Shown here: positions 44,462 through 53,381 of the stretch, in pieces
How the letters are laid out: the number at the start of each line of letters is the position of its first letter
How positions within the stretch are numbered: the stretch's first letter is position 1
Assembly (NCBI RefSeq): GCF_900119155.1
Contig: NZ_FPIR01000008.1
Location: 62,001-126,000 of the forward strand
Length of the DNA: 64,000 nucleotides
DNA from: Ruminococcus sp. YE71
GTDB lineage: Bacteria > Bacillota > Clostridia > Oscillospirales > Ruminococcaceae
Direction: 5' to 3'
The notes under the pieces: model-generated
Databases searched by the model: none
Told to the model about the DNA's origin: nothing
Seen by the model: the letters and a program-made list of their open reading frames with translations, nothing else
Program-made: the position numbers and the translations under genes

Positions 44462-46810
44462 ATGTTTTTCAGAATACTGAAAAAAGATCTGAAACGCAAA
44501 AAAACAATGAATATTGTGCTCCTGCTGTTCATTATCCTGTCTTCAATGTTCGCTTCTGCAAGCGCAAGCAACATAGCGGCGGTCACGGGTGGAATTGCGC
44601 TTTATTTCGATGAAGCCAATGTTCCTGATTATATCATAAATTATTTAGGCGAAAACGATGCGTATGAAAAAATTGCAGAACTCGACTGCGTGAGTGATCT
44701 CAGGGTCGAGCATCTCCTCTTTATTACGTCCTCAAGCAATTTCAGGTATAAAGGCAAGAAACTCGACAGCTTCATCGGTATCTCGAATATCATCAGCGCG
44801 GATGAAATGGCGATAAACTATTTCGATAAAGACAACAACATCATCAAGGAAGTCGAAAAAGGCACTTTCTACGCTACCGCCCCTTTCACCCACAACACAG
44901 ATATAAAAGAGGGTGACGAGATCGAGATCGATGTATGCGATACCAAAATGAAAATGACCTACGCAGGACGTTTCAAAGGCGCAATCTTCAGCGCACTGCC
45001 GACCGCAAATCCTGTCCTGCTGTTCAATCCCGAAGATTTCAATAAACTAAGTGAAGAAGAGATCGTTCACTTTCAGAATTTCAGAAAGATCTATCTGAAT
45101 TCTACCGACGAAGAAGCAGTAAAGAAGATAGCGGATGAATATGAGGGCGTAAGTCTTTATACAAGAGATAGCTATAAACTTGTCTATCTGTACGATCTGT
45201 TCGCAGCTTACATCATGATGGCTATAAGCATTGTGCTTATGGTAACAGCGTTCGCAGTGCTCAGATTTGCCATCGGGTTCACGATCACCGAGGAATTCCG
45301 CGAGATAGGCGTTATGAAGGCGGTGGGCATCAACAACAAAAGCATCCGCAGCCTGTATATCACAAAGTACTTTGCGATAGCGGTGGTCGGAGCCGCCATC
45401 GGGTTCTTCTGTTCGCTGCCTTTAGCGGACATGATGCTGAAAAACGTTACCGCCAATATGGTGCTCAGCAGCAATACCAACACTATGATCGGCCTTATCG
45501 GAACCGTTGCGGTAGTTATTATCATACTGATGTTCTGCTACCTCTGCACGCGCAATGTCAAGGATCTCTCGCCGATAGATGCGGTAAGAAACGGCCAGAC
45601 AGGCGAACGCTTCGGGAAAAAGAGCGTACTGCATCTCGGCCGCTCGAAGCTGCCATCGACAGGCTTCCTTGCGCTCAACGACATTTTCAGCTCGCCGAAA
45701 CAGTTTGCCATCATCACGGTGATATTCTCCCTCTGCCTGCTTATGATAACCTTGCTATCCAATTTCGCTCTGACGCTAAAGAGCGAAAATATACTCTGGC
45801 TGTTCGATGTACCGACCAGCGAAGCGCATATCCTCGATTCGGATTACCTTGTCGATACGTTATTAGATCAGGTCAACTGCGAAAAGATAATAAACGAGAC
45901 CGAAAAAAAGCTTGCGGATAACGGAATACCCGCAAAGTGTACGATAACCTGCTCAAGCTCGTATAAAGTGACCAAGGGCGACAGATCGGGATCCATCACC
46001 TTCTCGATAACGAAGGGGCATACAGACGACGTTCTTCGAGTGGACGAAGGAAGTGCTCCGCAAAAGCCCGACGAGATAGCCATGACGGTGAGCGCTCTGA
46101 AAAGCCTTGATGCCGAGATAGGCGACACAATAACCGCAGAGATCAACGACAAAAAGTATGATTTCATCATCACGGGAAGATACTCCTCATTCTCTTCAAA
46201 TTCAGCCTTCCTGTACAGGGATTTCGATCTCAGGAATATACCGTCAAACGGCTGTATGGGATTGCAGATACACTTTGAGGGCGACCCCGATACCGAAACG
46301 ATAAACAAGAACATCGAAAAGGTAAAGGAGCTCTGCGACACCAACAAGGTGTACACATCTGCCGAGTTTATAAAGAAATTCACAGGGATCAGCGATACGC
46401 TCAACACCTTCAAGCACATGATGATAATAATAACTGTTATCGTAACGTTACTCATCGTTATCCTGATGGAGCGTTCCTTCATCTCGAAGGAAAAGAGCGA
46501 GATCGCACTGATGAAGGCGATCGGCATCGACAGTTTCAGCATAATATGTCAGCATACCCTAAGATTCACGATCGCGGCTGTCGCTGCCTGCATCATAGAT
46601 TCGATCGTGCTGATACCTCTGAGCAATTTCGGACTGAATAAGATCTGTCTGCTGATCGGCGACGTTTCGGGCATAAAGTGCGACTATAACATTTTGGAAG
46701 TATTCGTTTGCGCTCCGCTTCTTCTCATCGGTATAACTGCCGCGGGCACTTTCCTGACAGCGCTTTACACCAACACCGTCAAGCCGAGCGACACCGCAAG
46801 CATCGAATAA
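44462..46810 (+). CDS. ABC transporter permease with two FtsX domains
   Basis: A 782-residue membrane protein. A first membrane helix (about 15-35) precedes an extracytoplasmic domain (about 40-240). A three-helix FtsX module (about 245-365) carries the coupling stretch ITEEFREIGVMKAVGI, and a second extracytoplasmic domain and second FtsX module (about 650-775) carry FISKEKSEIALMKAIGI. This is the architecture of MacB/BceB-like exporters that use the energy of the next gene's ATPase for mechanical transport or signalling, often against antimicrobial peptides. The substrate is unknown. No two-component gene adjoins it. Confidence 0.9.
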   Translation: MFFRILKKDLKRKKTMNIVLLLFIILSSMFASASASNIAAVTGGIALYFDEANVPDYIINYLGENDAYEKIAELDCVSDLRVEHLLFITSSSNFRYKGKKLDSFIGISNIISADEMAINYFDKDNNIIKEVEKGTFYATAPFTHNTDIKEGDEIEIDVCDTKMKMTYAGRFKGAIFSALPTANPVLLFNPEDFNKLSEEEIVHFQNFRKIYLNSTDEEAVKKIADEYEGVSLYTRDSYKLVYLYDLFAAYIMMAISIVLMVTAFAVLRFAIGFTITEEFREIGVMKAVGINNKSIRSLYITKYFAIAVVGAAIGFFCSLPLADMMLKNVTANMVLSSNTNTMIGLIGTVAVVIIILMFCYLCTRNVKDLSPIDAVRNGQTGERFGKKSVLHLGRSKLPSTGFLALNDIFSSPKQFAIITVIFSLCLLMITLLSNFALTLKSENILWLFDVPTSEAHILDSDYLVDTLLDQVNCEKIINETEKKLADNGIPAKCTITCSSSYKVTKGDRSGSITFSITKGHTDDVLRVDEGSAPQKPDEIAMTVSALKSLDAEIGDTITAEINDKKYDFIITGRYSSFSSNSAFLYRDFDLRNIPSNGCMGLQIHFEGDPDTETINKNIEKVKELCDTNKVYTSAEFIKKFTGISDTLNTFKHMMIIITVIVTLLIVILMERSFISKEKSEIALMKAIGIDSFSIICQHTLRFTIAAVAACIIDSIVLIPLSNFGLNKICLLIGDVSGIKCDYNILEVFVCAPLLLIGITAAGTFLTALYTNTVKPSDTASIE

Positions 46811-46822
46811 GGAGGTAACACC

Positions 46823-47593
46823 GTGAATACTGTACTACAGACCAAGGGTCTCTGCAAGACTTATATAGTGAACAAGCACCAGAACAACGTTCTGAAAAAT
46901 ATCGACCTTACCATTTCTGAAGGCGAAATGGTGGCTGTCATGGGACCTTCGGGTTCGGGCAAATCCACACTGCTCTACTGCGTGTCGGGAATGGACAGAG
47001 TTACCGCGGGTGAGGTCATCTTCAACGGCAGGGACACTTCAAAACTCAAGGACAAGGAACTTGCCGAACTCAGGCTCGACGAGATGGGCTTCATCTTTCA
47101 GCAGATGTACATGATGAAGAATCTGAGCGTGCTTGACAACATCATCCTTCCTGCTGTCCGTTCAAAGAAGAATACCGAGAGCCGCAGGGAAACTGCCGAA
47201 CGCGGACGCGCACTGATGCGAAAGCTCGGTATCGACGACATCGGCGAGAATGACATCAACGAGGTCTCGGGCGGTCAGCTACAGCGTGCCTGCATCTGCC
47301 GAAGCATGATAAACGACCCGAAGATGATATTCGCGGATGAACCTACAGGCGCTCTCAACCGCTCCAGCTCAGATGAGGTCATGAACGAACTGCTCTCCCT
47401 CAACCGCGAGGGAACGACCGTCATGTGCGTGACCCATGACCCGAAGGTCGCGGCAAAGTGCAGCAGAGTGCTCTATCTCGTTGACGGCGGCATCGTCGGG
47501 GAGAAAGAGCTGGGACACTTCGAGGGCGGCGACAAGGAGCTCCGCGACAGGGAAAGAGAGCTCAACAACTGGCTGATGGAACAGGGTTGGTAA
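46823..47593 (+). CDS. ABC transporter ATP-binding protein, MacB/LolD type
   Basis: A 256-residue ATPase partner of the upstream permease. Walker A is GPSGSGKSTLL, the signature is VSGGQLQRACICRSM, Walker B is MIFADEPTGAL and the H-loop is CVTHD. The start is GTG, 12 bases after the permease stop and behind GGAGGTAA. The acidic C-terminal extension of about 25 residues is slightly longer than usual. Confidence 0.94.
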   Translation: MNTVLQTKGLCKTYIVNKHQNNVLKNIDLTISEGEMVAVMGPSGSGKSTLLYCVSGMDRVTAGEVIFNGRDTSKLKDKELAELRLDEMGFIFQQMYMMKNLSVLDNIILPAVRSKKNTESRRETAERGRALMRKLGIDDIGENDINEVSGGQLQRACICRSMINDPKMIFADEPTGALNRSSSDEVMNELLSLNREGTTVMCVTHDPKVAAKCSRVLYLVDGGIVGEKELGHFEGGDKELRDRERELNNWLMEQGW

Positions 47594-47611
47594 TTTTTTA
47601 ACAATTAGCTA

Positions 47612-47640
47612 TAGACAAAGTTTATAGTATATGCTATAAT
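47612..47640 (+). promoter_or_regulatory. Promoter of the TatD-azlCD group
   Basis: TAGACA (47612-47617), 17-base spacer and perfect TATAAT (47635-47640), about 55 bases before the TatD start. Confidence 0.7.
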
Positions 47641-47642
47641 AT

Positions 47643-47677
47643 AAAGTGGCTCTTCGATAACACGGAGAGTCACTTTA
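47643..47677 (+). other. Stem-loop in the TatD leader
   Basis: AAAGTGGCTCT pairs with AGAGTCACTTT with one mismatch, at the very 5' end of the expected transcript. There is no T run, so transcript stabilisation is more likely than termination. Confidence 0.5.
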
Positions 47678-47695
47678 ATGTTACGGGAGAAAAAC

Positions 47696-48475
47696 ATGAA
47701 TATAAAATATTATGATATAGGGCTGAACCTGTTCTGCCGACAGTTCAAAGACCCTGACGGCATAATCGCAGCCGCCGAAAAAGCAGGGGTAAAGTGCATC
47801 CTCACGGGCAGCGATACCGATGAGAACCGCCTTGTGGCAGGTTACGTCGGCGGACACGGCCTGTACGGTACGGCAGGCATTCACCCCCACAACGCCGACC
47901 ATGCCGATGAGAGCGATTTTACGGCTATCAGAAAATACGTCACGGAGAATGAGCGCATCGTGGCTGTGGGCGAATGCGGGCTCGATTACGACAGGATGTT
48001 CTCGACACGCGAGAATCAAATAGCGTGCCTCAGACGTCACATCGAGATATCAGCCGAGACAGGCAAGCCGATGTTCCTGCACGAACGTGACGCTGCCGAC
48101 GACCTTATCGACTGTTTCGAGCCGTTCCCCGAGATATGCTCAAGGTCGGTGGTTCATTGTTTTACGGGCAGACGCGAGACGATAGAAAAATACCTTGAGA
48201 TGGGATTCCATATCGGCATCACGGGCTGGATATGCGATGACAGACGTGCAGGCGACCTTCGCGAAGCGGTAAAGAGCCTGCCTCTCGACCGCGTTCTGCT
48301 CGAAACAGATGCGCCTTACCTCACGCCGCGCAACATCAAAGGGCTCGACCGCACGAACGTTCCGCAGAATATCGTTTACGTAGCACAGGAGCTGGCAAAG
48401 CACATGGGCGTGGACACCGACGAGCTCGAAGCGGCTGCAAAGCGCAATACCGAGCGTGTGTTCGGTATCGGATAA
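47696..48475 (+). CDS. TatD-family metal-dependent hydrolase
   Basis: About 259 residues, TIM-barrel amidohydrolase fold, usually a DNA exonuclease. Present are Gly-Ile-His-Pro-His, VGECGLDYDR, FLHERDA and the C-terminal LLETDAPYLTPR. The expected first metal site, normally His-x-His, reads Asp-Ile-Gly-Leu-Asn, so one metal site may be altered. The start is the ATG after GGGAG. It is followed by azlC at 23 bases. Confidence 0.87.
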   Translation: MNIKYYDIGLNLFCRQFKDPDGIIAAAEKAGVKCILTGSDTDENRLVAGYVGGHGLYGTAGIHPHNADHADESDFTAIRKYVTENERIVAVGECGLDYDRMFSTRENQIACLRRHIEISAETGKPMFLHERDAADDLIDCFEPFPEICSRSVVHCFTGRRETIEKYLEMGFHIGITGWICDDRRAGDLREAVKSLPLDRVLLETDAPYLTPRNIKGLDRTNVPQNIVYVAQELAKHMGVDTDELEAAAKRNTERVFGIG

Positions 48476-48498
48476 GCATGACGGCGGAGTGAGAAAAA

Positions 48499-49191
48499 AT
48501 GAGTTTGACTTTTAAAAAGGGTCTGCTACACGGACTTCCGATAGGCGTGGGGTATCTGTCGGTATCATTCGGATTCGGGATACAGGCTGTCAGATGCGGC
48601 ATCTCGGTCGCGGATGCGTCCATCATTTCCCTGACAAACCTGACCTCGGCAGGACAGGCGGCAGGCATTGACATCATCGCAGCGCAGGGCACACTTGCCG
48701 AAATGGCACTCGTCCAGCTGCTGATAAACCTGAGATACGCGCTGATGGCGCTGTCGCTTTCTCAGAAACTCGACAACAGCTTCGGATTTCTGCATCGGCT
48801 GATAGCTTCCTACGGCATCACCGATGAGATTTTCGCAGTCTGTGTCGGACAGGAAGAACCCGTCACGCCGAAGTATATGTACGGCGTTATCTCGGTGGCG
48901 ACTGTCGGATGGGTGCTCGGAACATTTCTCGGGGCGCTCCTCGGCGAAATACTGCCCGCATCGGTTACAGCCGCCCTCGGGCTGATGCTGTACGGAATGT
49001 TCATCGCGATCATAATACCGCCTGCGAAAAAGCAGCGCAGCGTGCTGGCAGTCGTGATACTCGCGGCTCTGCTCAGCGTACTGTGCAAGTATCTTCTGCC
49101 GATGCTGACCAGCGGATTCTCCATCATCATCTGTGCGGCGGCGGCTTCGGTATTCGGAGCGCTGCTCTTTCCGAGAGAGGAGGACGCGTAA
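48499..49191 (+). CDS. azlC: AzlC-family branched-chain amino acid exporter subunit
   Basis: A 230-residue membrane protein with about seven hydrophobic segments. Its N-terminal GLPIGVGYLSVSFGFGIQA and LINLRYALMALSLSQKL are characteristic of AzlC, the large subunit of the AzlCD exporter. Its stop abuts the azlD start. Confidence 0.92.
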   Translation: MSLTFKKGLLHGLPIGVGYLSVSFGFGIQAVRCGISVADASIISLTNLTSAGQAAGIDIIAAQGTLAEMALVQLLINLRYALMALSLSQKLDNSFGFLHRLIASYGITDEIFAVCVGQEEPVTPKYMYGVISVATVGWVLGTFLGALLGEILPASVTAALGLMLYGMFIAIIIPPAKKQRSVLAVVILAALLSVLCKYLLPMLTSGFSIIICAAAASVFGALLFPREEDA

Positions 49192-49491
49192 ATGAGCATT
49201 GCCATATACATTCTCGTGATGGCAGGGGTGACTTACCTGATAAGGATGCTGCCCTTCACCTTCTTCACGAAGAAGATAGAATCGAGATTCCTGCGCAGTT
49301 TTCTTTACTACGTGCCATACGCCGTGCTCAGCGCCATGACCTTTCCTGCGATATTCTACGCTACGGGCAACACAGTTTCCTCGGCAGTCGGCACGGCAGC
49401 CGCGCTGATACTCGCATTCCTCGATCTTCCGCTGATAGCCGTCGCAGTCGCGGCGTCGGGAACGGCTTTCGTTACGGGGCTTTTTCTATAA
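49192..49491 (+). CDS. azlD: AzlD-family exporter subunit
   Basis: A 99-residue membrane protein with three or four helices, the small partner of AzlC. The ATG immediately follows the azlC TAA, so translation is coupled. The conserved TYLIRMLPFTFF near the N-terminus supports the family. Confidence 0.9.
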   Translation: MSIAIYILVMAGVTYLIRMLPFTFFTKKIESRFLRSFLYYVPYAVLSAMTFPAIFYATGNTVSSAVGTAAALILAFLDLPLIAVAVAASGTAFVTGLFL

Positions 49492-49590
49492 CGCTTTGTT
49501 TGTGCTTTCTGTGGTTTTTCTTTAGGGAGAACCTCCGCCAATAGCATTTCGACTTGAAACAGGTATAATAACGGTAAGAAGGAGCGGCGT

Positions 49591-50193
49591 ATGAGAAAGA
49601 AAACGGAGATTATTACGGCGATAGCTTTTTTGATGCTTTCGGGGTGTGCTTCGGACAGCTCCGAGCCCGTTCAGACCGAAACGGCACCTGCTTCTGCCGC
49701 GTCAGTGACCACTGTCATCGAAACGGAAACGGTCACCGAGACTACTACCGAACTGACCGAACCCGTTTCATCGGCTGCGGAAGAGACAGAAACGAGCGCT
49801 GTTCAGACAGGTCTGCTGTCTTCCGCAGACGACATCGCGCTTTCTGACATCAGCGGTGACGGCAGCTGCTACTCGTTTGAGTACGGCGGCATAAGCTTCA
49901 CGGCGAACTGTCAGCCCGACAACTGGCAGATAGTCGATTCGTACCTCATCACCAACAGAAACGACATGGTGGTGATATGTCAGGCGCTCATCGACATACA
50001 GCCCATCCACGGCAACGACTTCAAAAGCTACAGGACTGCCGAGGACATGGCTGACGAATGGGTGCAGCACAACCTCGCCTATGAGATGCTTCCCGACGGT
50101 CACAGGTGGAAAAGCCGCGCTAAGGACGTAGATTTCGACCCTGCGGATCAGGGAAAGTCAATGTACGAGATGTTCATTTCACGGACAAGCTGA
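49591..50193 (+). CDS. Lipoprotein with Thr/Glu-rich linker
   Basis: 200 residues. The signal ends in Leu-Ser-Gly-Cys, a clear lipobox. Residues about 25-70 are a low-complexity Thr/Glu/Ser linker, and a C-terminal globular domain of about 115 residues follows that I do not recognise. Surface-anchored by inference. An AGGAG site precedes the ATG; a TATAAT lies upstream but without a good -35. Confidence 0.75.
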   Translation: MRKKTEIITAIAFLMLSGCASDSSEPVQTETAPASAASVTTVIETETVTETTTELTEPVSSAAEETETSAVQTGLLSSADDIALSDISGDGSCYSFEYGGISFTANCQPDNWQIVDSYLITNRNDMVVICQALIDIQPIHGNDFKSYRTAEDMADEWVQHNLAYEMLPDGHRWKSRAKDVDFDPADQGKSMYEMFISRTS

Positions 50194-50202
50194 AACGCAT
50201 AT

Positions 50203-50255
50203 AAGCAAAATGATCGGTATTGCCCGAACAGGCGATACCGATCTTCATTTTGCTT
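50203..50255. terminator. Long bidirectional terminator
   Basis: AAGCAAAATGATCGGTATTGCC (50203-50224) pairs with its inverted counterpart at 50231-50255, with a three-base bulge. T-rich sequence on both sides lets it end both the lipoprotein gene and the convergent phosphoesterase gene. Confidence 0.85.
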
Positions 50256-50267
50256 TCCTTTATTCCG

Positions 50268-50933
50268 TTATTCGATAGGAAGGACTCTGTCATAGAGAAC
50301 GCTCACCTTGTCGATGTCCTTGTCAACGTGGAAATGGCCTGCATACCAGCGCTTGAAATCCAGCTCGCGGAGAAGCCACTCAAAGTACCCAGTGAGCTCC
50401 GCATCGTGGACGTCGGGCACTTTGCCGAGACGGATGATGGTGCTTTCGGGGATGTTGTGGGTCAGCACATAATCGACCTTCTTACCGATGCGCTCAAGGG
50501 TCTTTGAGGCGTTGTCGTAGTCTTCCTTCGACGGCTTTTCCTCCTTCCACCAGCTGAAATGCTCGGTGCGCATAGGCTTATCAACAGAGTAAGCTCCTCC
50601 GAAGGCGAAGAAGCTCCTGCCCTCGATAGTGAAGCACTCCCCTCTCATCATGTGGAAGATGTTTCTGCCGACCTGATGGGCTTTGCCGCCGTTCCAGTCG
50701 ATGACAGGATACTGTCCGAGCAGGTCGAAGTTTTCATGATTTCCGTCAACAAACGCGATGGTGAATTTTTCGTCCTGCAAGTGCTTGAGCCTTATCCTGC
50801 TGCTGACATCATCCCATACGAATCCGAAGTCTCCGCAGATAATGAGGGTGTCGCCCTCACCGATCTTGATGTCACGAAGCCTGTAAAGCATTTCGTCATA
50901 ATAGCCGTGGGTATCTCCTGTTACGTAGATCAT
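50268..50933 (-). CDS. Calcineurin-like metallophosphoesterase
   Basis: A 221-residue cytoplasmic phosphoesterase. The metal-binding motifs are Gly-Asp-Thr-His-Gly near the start, Gly-Asp-Phe-Gly near 35, DGNHE and a later THNIP and GHFH. The substrate cannot be read from the sequence. It is separated by 40 bases from the upstream deaminase gene and ends at the bidirectional terminator. Confidence 0.88.
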   Translation of the reverse strand: MIYVTGDTHGYYDEMLYRLRDIKIGEGDTLIICGDFGFVWDDVSSRIRLKHLQDEKFTIAFVDGNHENFDLLGQYPVIDWNGGKAHQVGRNIFHMMRGECFTIEGRSFFAFGGAYSVDKPMRTEHFSWWKEEKPSKEDYDNASKTLERIGKKVDYVLTHNIPESTIIRLGKVPDVHDAELTGYFEWLLRELDFKRWYAGHFHVDKDIDKVSVLYDRVLPIE

Positions 50934-50972
50934 AAATGATCGACCTCCTTCTGAAAAATTTTAAATCGAATA

Positions 50973-51368
50973 TTATTTTATCCACCACTCGGGAGTAAGC
51001 TCGCCGAGGGTCATTATCCTGCCTGTTTCCATATCCATCATGATCTCGATATCCTGATATCTTCCCGGCATCAGCTGGACCATCAGCTCTCGGCAGGCGC
51101 CGCAGGGGGCTCCCGAACTGCCGTCGGGAAGAATAGCGAGCACCTTGTCGATCTCATACTCACCGTTCGTTATCATGTTGAAAATGGCGTTTCTTTCGGC
51201 ACAAATGCCGAGTGTTGAAGCGGTGTCTATGCAGACACCCGTGTATATCTTCCCCGACTTCGACAGCACAGCCGCCGATACCTCGCCGCCCGAAACGTAG
51301 TCCGAGATCTGTCTGAAGCCCTTGACTGCGGCAGCGGCTTCGTACATCTCATTCCAGATCTTATCCAT
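50973..51368 (-). CDS. Cytidine/blasticidin deaminase-family protein
   Basis: About 131 residues. Zinc-dependent deaminase fold with CAERNA and PCGAC. It differs from the bona fide cytidine deaminase at 56569, lacking the usual N-terminal FPVGAA-like segment, so it may deaminate another nucleoside or be a blasticidin-S-deaminase-like enzyme. The GNAT stop overlaps the first ATG; the second ATG is better spaced from AAGGAG and is used. Confidence 0.83.
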   Translation of the reverse strand: MDKIWNEMYEAAAAVKGFRQISDYVSGGEVSAAVLSKSGKIYTGVCIDTASTLGICAERNAIFNMITNGEYEIDKVLAILPDGSSGAPCGACRELMVQLMPGRYQDIEIMMDMETGRIMTLGELTPEWWIK

Positions 51369-51370
51369 CA

Positions 51371-51889
51371 TTATCTCCTTATGATATATCTGTTTACTGT
51401 GAATGTTGTGTTTTTCAGCGGAAAAAGCTCCTCATCGGTGCGGACAAGTTCACCGCCGCATTTTTCGATAACACGGTTTGAACCGATATTCTCACGAACC
51501 GCGTCGATATGTATCCGCTCGTATCCCTGCTCAAAAAGATACCCGACCACCTTTTTGCAGGCTTCGGTCATGATGCCCCTGCCCCAGTATGCCCTTGAAA
51601 GAGCGTAACCGATAACAGGTTCGCCATCGAGATACCCGACCACGTCTATGCCGCCGATCAGCTTATGTTCGCTTTTCAGCTCAACAGCAAAATTCAGACG
51701 TTCGGGCTTTTCGTATTCCTTCACCCACATATCCACGATCGATGCTGACACATCAACGCTCGTGTGGGTGTCCCATGTCAGGTACTTTGAGACCTCGGGG
51801 TCGCTTGCCCAGTTGTCATATACCGCCTGCGCATCCGAAGTCTCGAAGGGTCTCAGCAGCAGACGTTCTGTTTCCAATGTTAATTTCAT
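51371..51889 (-). CDS. GNAT acetyltransferase, RimJ/RimL type
   Basis: About 172 residues. LETERLLLRPFETSDA at the start, GYALSRAYWGRGIMTEA as the acetyl-CoA loop and a late ENIGSNRVIEKCG are typical of the ribosomal-protein-alanine acetyltransferase branch, but substrates of such proteins vary. The ATG after CAGGAG is chosen, far inside the longest frame. It is translationally coupled to the downstream deaminase gene. Confidence 0.87.
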   Translation of the reverse strand: MKLTLETERLLLRPFETSDAQAVYDNWASDPEVSKYLTWDTHTSVDVSASIVDMWVKEYEKPERLNFAVELKSEHKLIGGIDVVGYLDGEPVIGYALSRAYWGRGIMTEACKKVVGYLFEQGYERIHIDAVRENIGSNRVIEKCGGELVRTDEELFPLKNTTFTVNRYIIRR

Positions 51890-52014
51890 AATGTCTCCTG
51901 TTCCGATGCGCGGCTGTTGTGCGGAGATCAGCAAATATTTTTTCAGATTCCTTCTCAAAACAGCACACATCTGTTCTGTAATTATCAATACACCCCGCAA
52001 GTACGATTCAATAA

Positions 52015-52053
52015 CAAAAAAAATGAGCCGATGCCTAAAAAAGCATCGGCTCA
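52015..52053 (-). terminator. Terminator of rplS
   Basis: TGAGCCGATGC (52024-52034) and GCATCGGCTCA (52043-52053) form a perfect 11-pair stem; on the minus strand a long T run follows. Confidence 0.92.
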
Positions 52054-52069
52054 CATCATCAAGCTGGAA

Positions 52070-52417
52070 TTACTTGATAGCTTCCTTTACCTTAGCAGCC
52101 TTACCCACTCTGTCACGCAGGTAGTACAGCTTAGCGCGGCGTACCTTACCGGGTCTTACGATCTCTACCTTCTCAACAGACGGAGAATGTACAGGGAAAA
52201 CTCTCTCGATACCGCAGCCGTGTGCTACTCTTCTTACTGTAAAGGTCTCGCTGATGCCGCCGTGCTTCTTTGCGATGATAGTACCCTCGAAGATCTGGAT
52301 ACGGCTGGGCTTGTCGCCCTCCTTGATCCTTACGTGTACCTTAACAAGGTCGCCGACGTTGAGTACGGGCAGCTCCTTCTTTAAGCTGTCCTGTGCGATG
52401 AGCTTTAATGCGTCCAT
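52070..52417 (-). CDS. rplS: 50S ribosomal protein L19
   Basis: About 115 residues. [21 protein letters not shown], the [15 protein letters not shown] core and a C-terminal [17 protein letters not shown] are the family signatures. The start is the ATG after AGGAGG, ten codons inside the longest frame. Here it stands alone rather than in an rpsP-trmD operon. Confidence 0.97.
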   Translation of the reverse strand: MDALKLIAQDSLKKELPVLNVGDLVKVHVRIKEGDKPSRIQIFEGTIIAKKHGGISETFTVRRVAHGCGIERVFPVHSPSVEKVEIVRPGKVRRAKLYYLRDRVGKAAKVKEAIK

Positions 52418-52597
52418 TACTAAAACCTCCTGATGATTTTCAGACATTCATACGCCTTACGGCTCATTCACCCGAACGAGCAAGGTCAGAGGACTGTCCG
52501 CTTTAATGTCGTGCTGCGCACCTTTTGCCGCAGCTTGGCATTAACTCCCGTCTGAGAAAGTACAGACGGATGCCGTTTTCACGGCACTTCAAATGCT
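52418..52597 (-). ncRNA. Long structured 5' leader of rplS
   Basis: About 180 transcribed bases separate the promoter from rplS. On the minus strand they contain GTGCCGTGAAAACGGCAT, a CCGTCTG/CAGACGG hairpin and further complementary segments. An L19 leader RNA is known in Firmicutes but is much shorter, so this may be that element plus extra structure or a different regulator. Confidence 0.45.
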
Positions 52598-52602
52598 TAA
52601 CT

Positions 52603-52631
52603 ATTATACCATATTATCCAGCGCATTTCAA
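52603..52631 (-). promoter_or_regulatory. Promoter of rplS
   Basis: On the minus strand TTGAAA (52626-52631), 17-base spacer and perfect TATAAT (52603-52608), within the gap just after the DUF2344 gene. Confidence 0.75.
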
Positions 52632-52638
52632 TAGGCAC

Positions 52639-53352
52639 TTATACAAAATCAGCGCCATTAACCGCAAGAATTTTTGTGCGTGTTGTATATATCTGTTCGG
52701 GCTCACATTCCGCGTAAGCAAAAAACGCGTCAGTAACTACCGAAGTGTTGAGGTTGAACTCCCCGCCCGCGGGAAGACGCAGTTTCAGATGCAGAATATT
52801 CCCGTCAGCTTCGGCGGAAACAACGGTGATATGCGGCTTTATGTCGATAAGCTTCACACCGGGCTGTTTTCTGCCCTTTTTCGGCTTGGTGCGCTTCTCG
52901 ATGAGTATCTCATCCTGCGAGATGAAACCCTCCCACTTCGCAAGCATTTCATCGGCAGAAGAAGACAGCTCCGCTGCAATATCATACTCGGCGGCGGCTA
53001 TCTCGGTATGCTTCATCACCGGACGTGCCGCGTTAACAAAGTACAGACCCTCGGGCATCGAGGAATTCAGCATCTCCACGACCTTGTCGAATGGGATGTC
53101 CTCGGTCAGCGCTACGTCGAGTATTTCGATCCTGCTGTCTGTGCCGAGGGGCAGCGCGAGCGGAAACATAAGGTACGCGTGGGGATTGAAGCCCTGCGTA
53201 TACCATATCGGCACTTTCGCTCGCTTGATGGCACGCTGCATCGTGCGCATGAGATCGAGGTGCGAAATATACCGCGCTCTGCCCTCTTTAGCGAAGGTCA
53301 GGCGGTAATCCCACCGCTCGACTATTAGATTCTGATTTTTTGGCATCAACAT
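52639..53352 (-). CDS. DUF2344 / radical-SAM-linked protein
   Basis: 237 residues. The N-terminal RLTFAKEGRARYISHLDLMRT and the GFNPHAYLMFPLALPLG segment identify the TIGR03936/DUF2344 family, which is always linked to, or fused with, the TIGR03960 radical-SAM protein encoded two genes upstream. A proposed tRNA- or rRNA-modifying pair, but the reaction is not established to my knowledge. No strong ribosome-binding site is visible. Confidence 0.9.
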   Translation of the reverse strand: MLMPKNQNLIVERWDYRLTFAKEGRARYISHLDLMRTMQRAIKRAKVPIWYTQGFNPHAYLMFPLALPLGTDSRIEILDVALTEDIPFDKVVEMLNSSMPEGLYFVNAARPVMKHTEIAAAEYDIAAELSSSADEMLAKWEGFISQDEILIEKRTKPKKGRKQPGVKLIDIKPHITVVSAEADGNILHLKLRLPAGGEFNLNTSVVTDAFFAYAECEPEQIYTTRTKILAVNGADFV

Positions 53353-53381
53353 ATTATCACTACCGTTCGGTCAATAAACGT

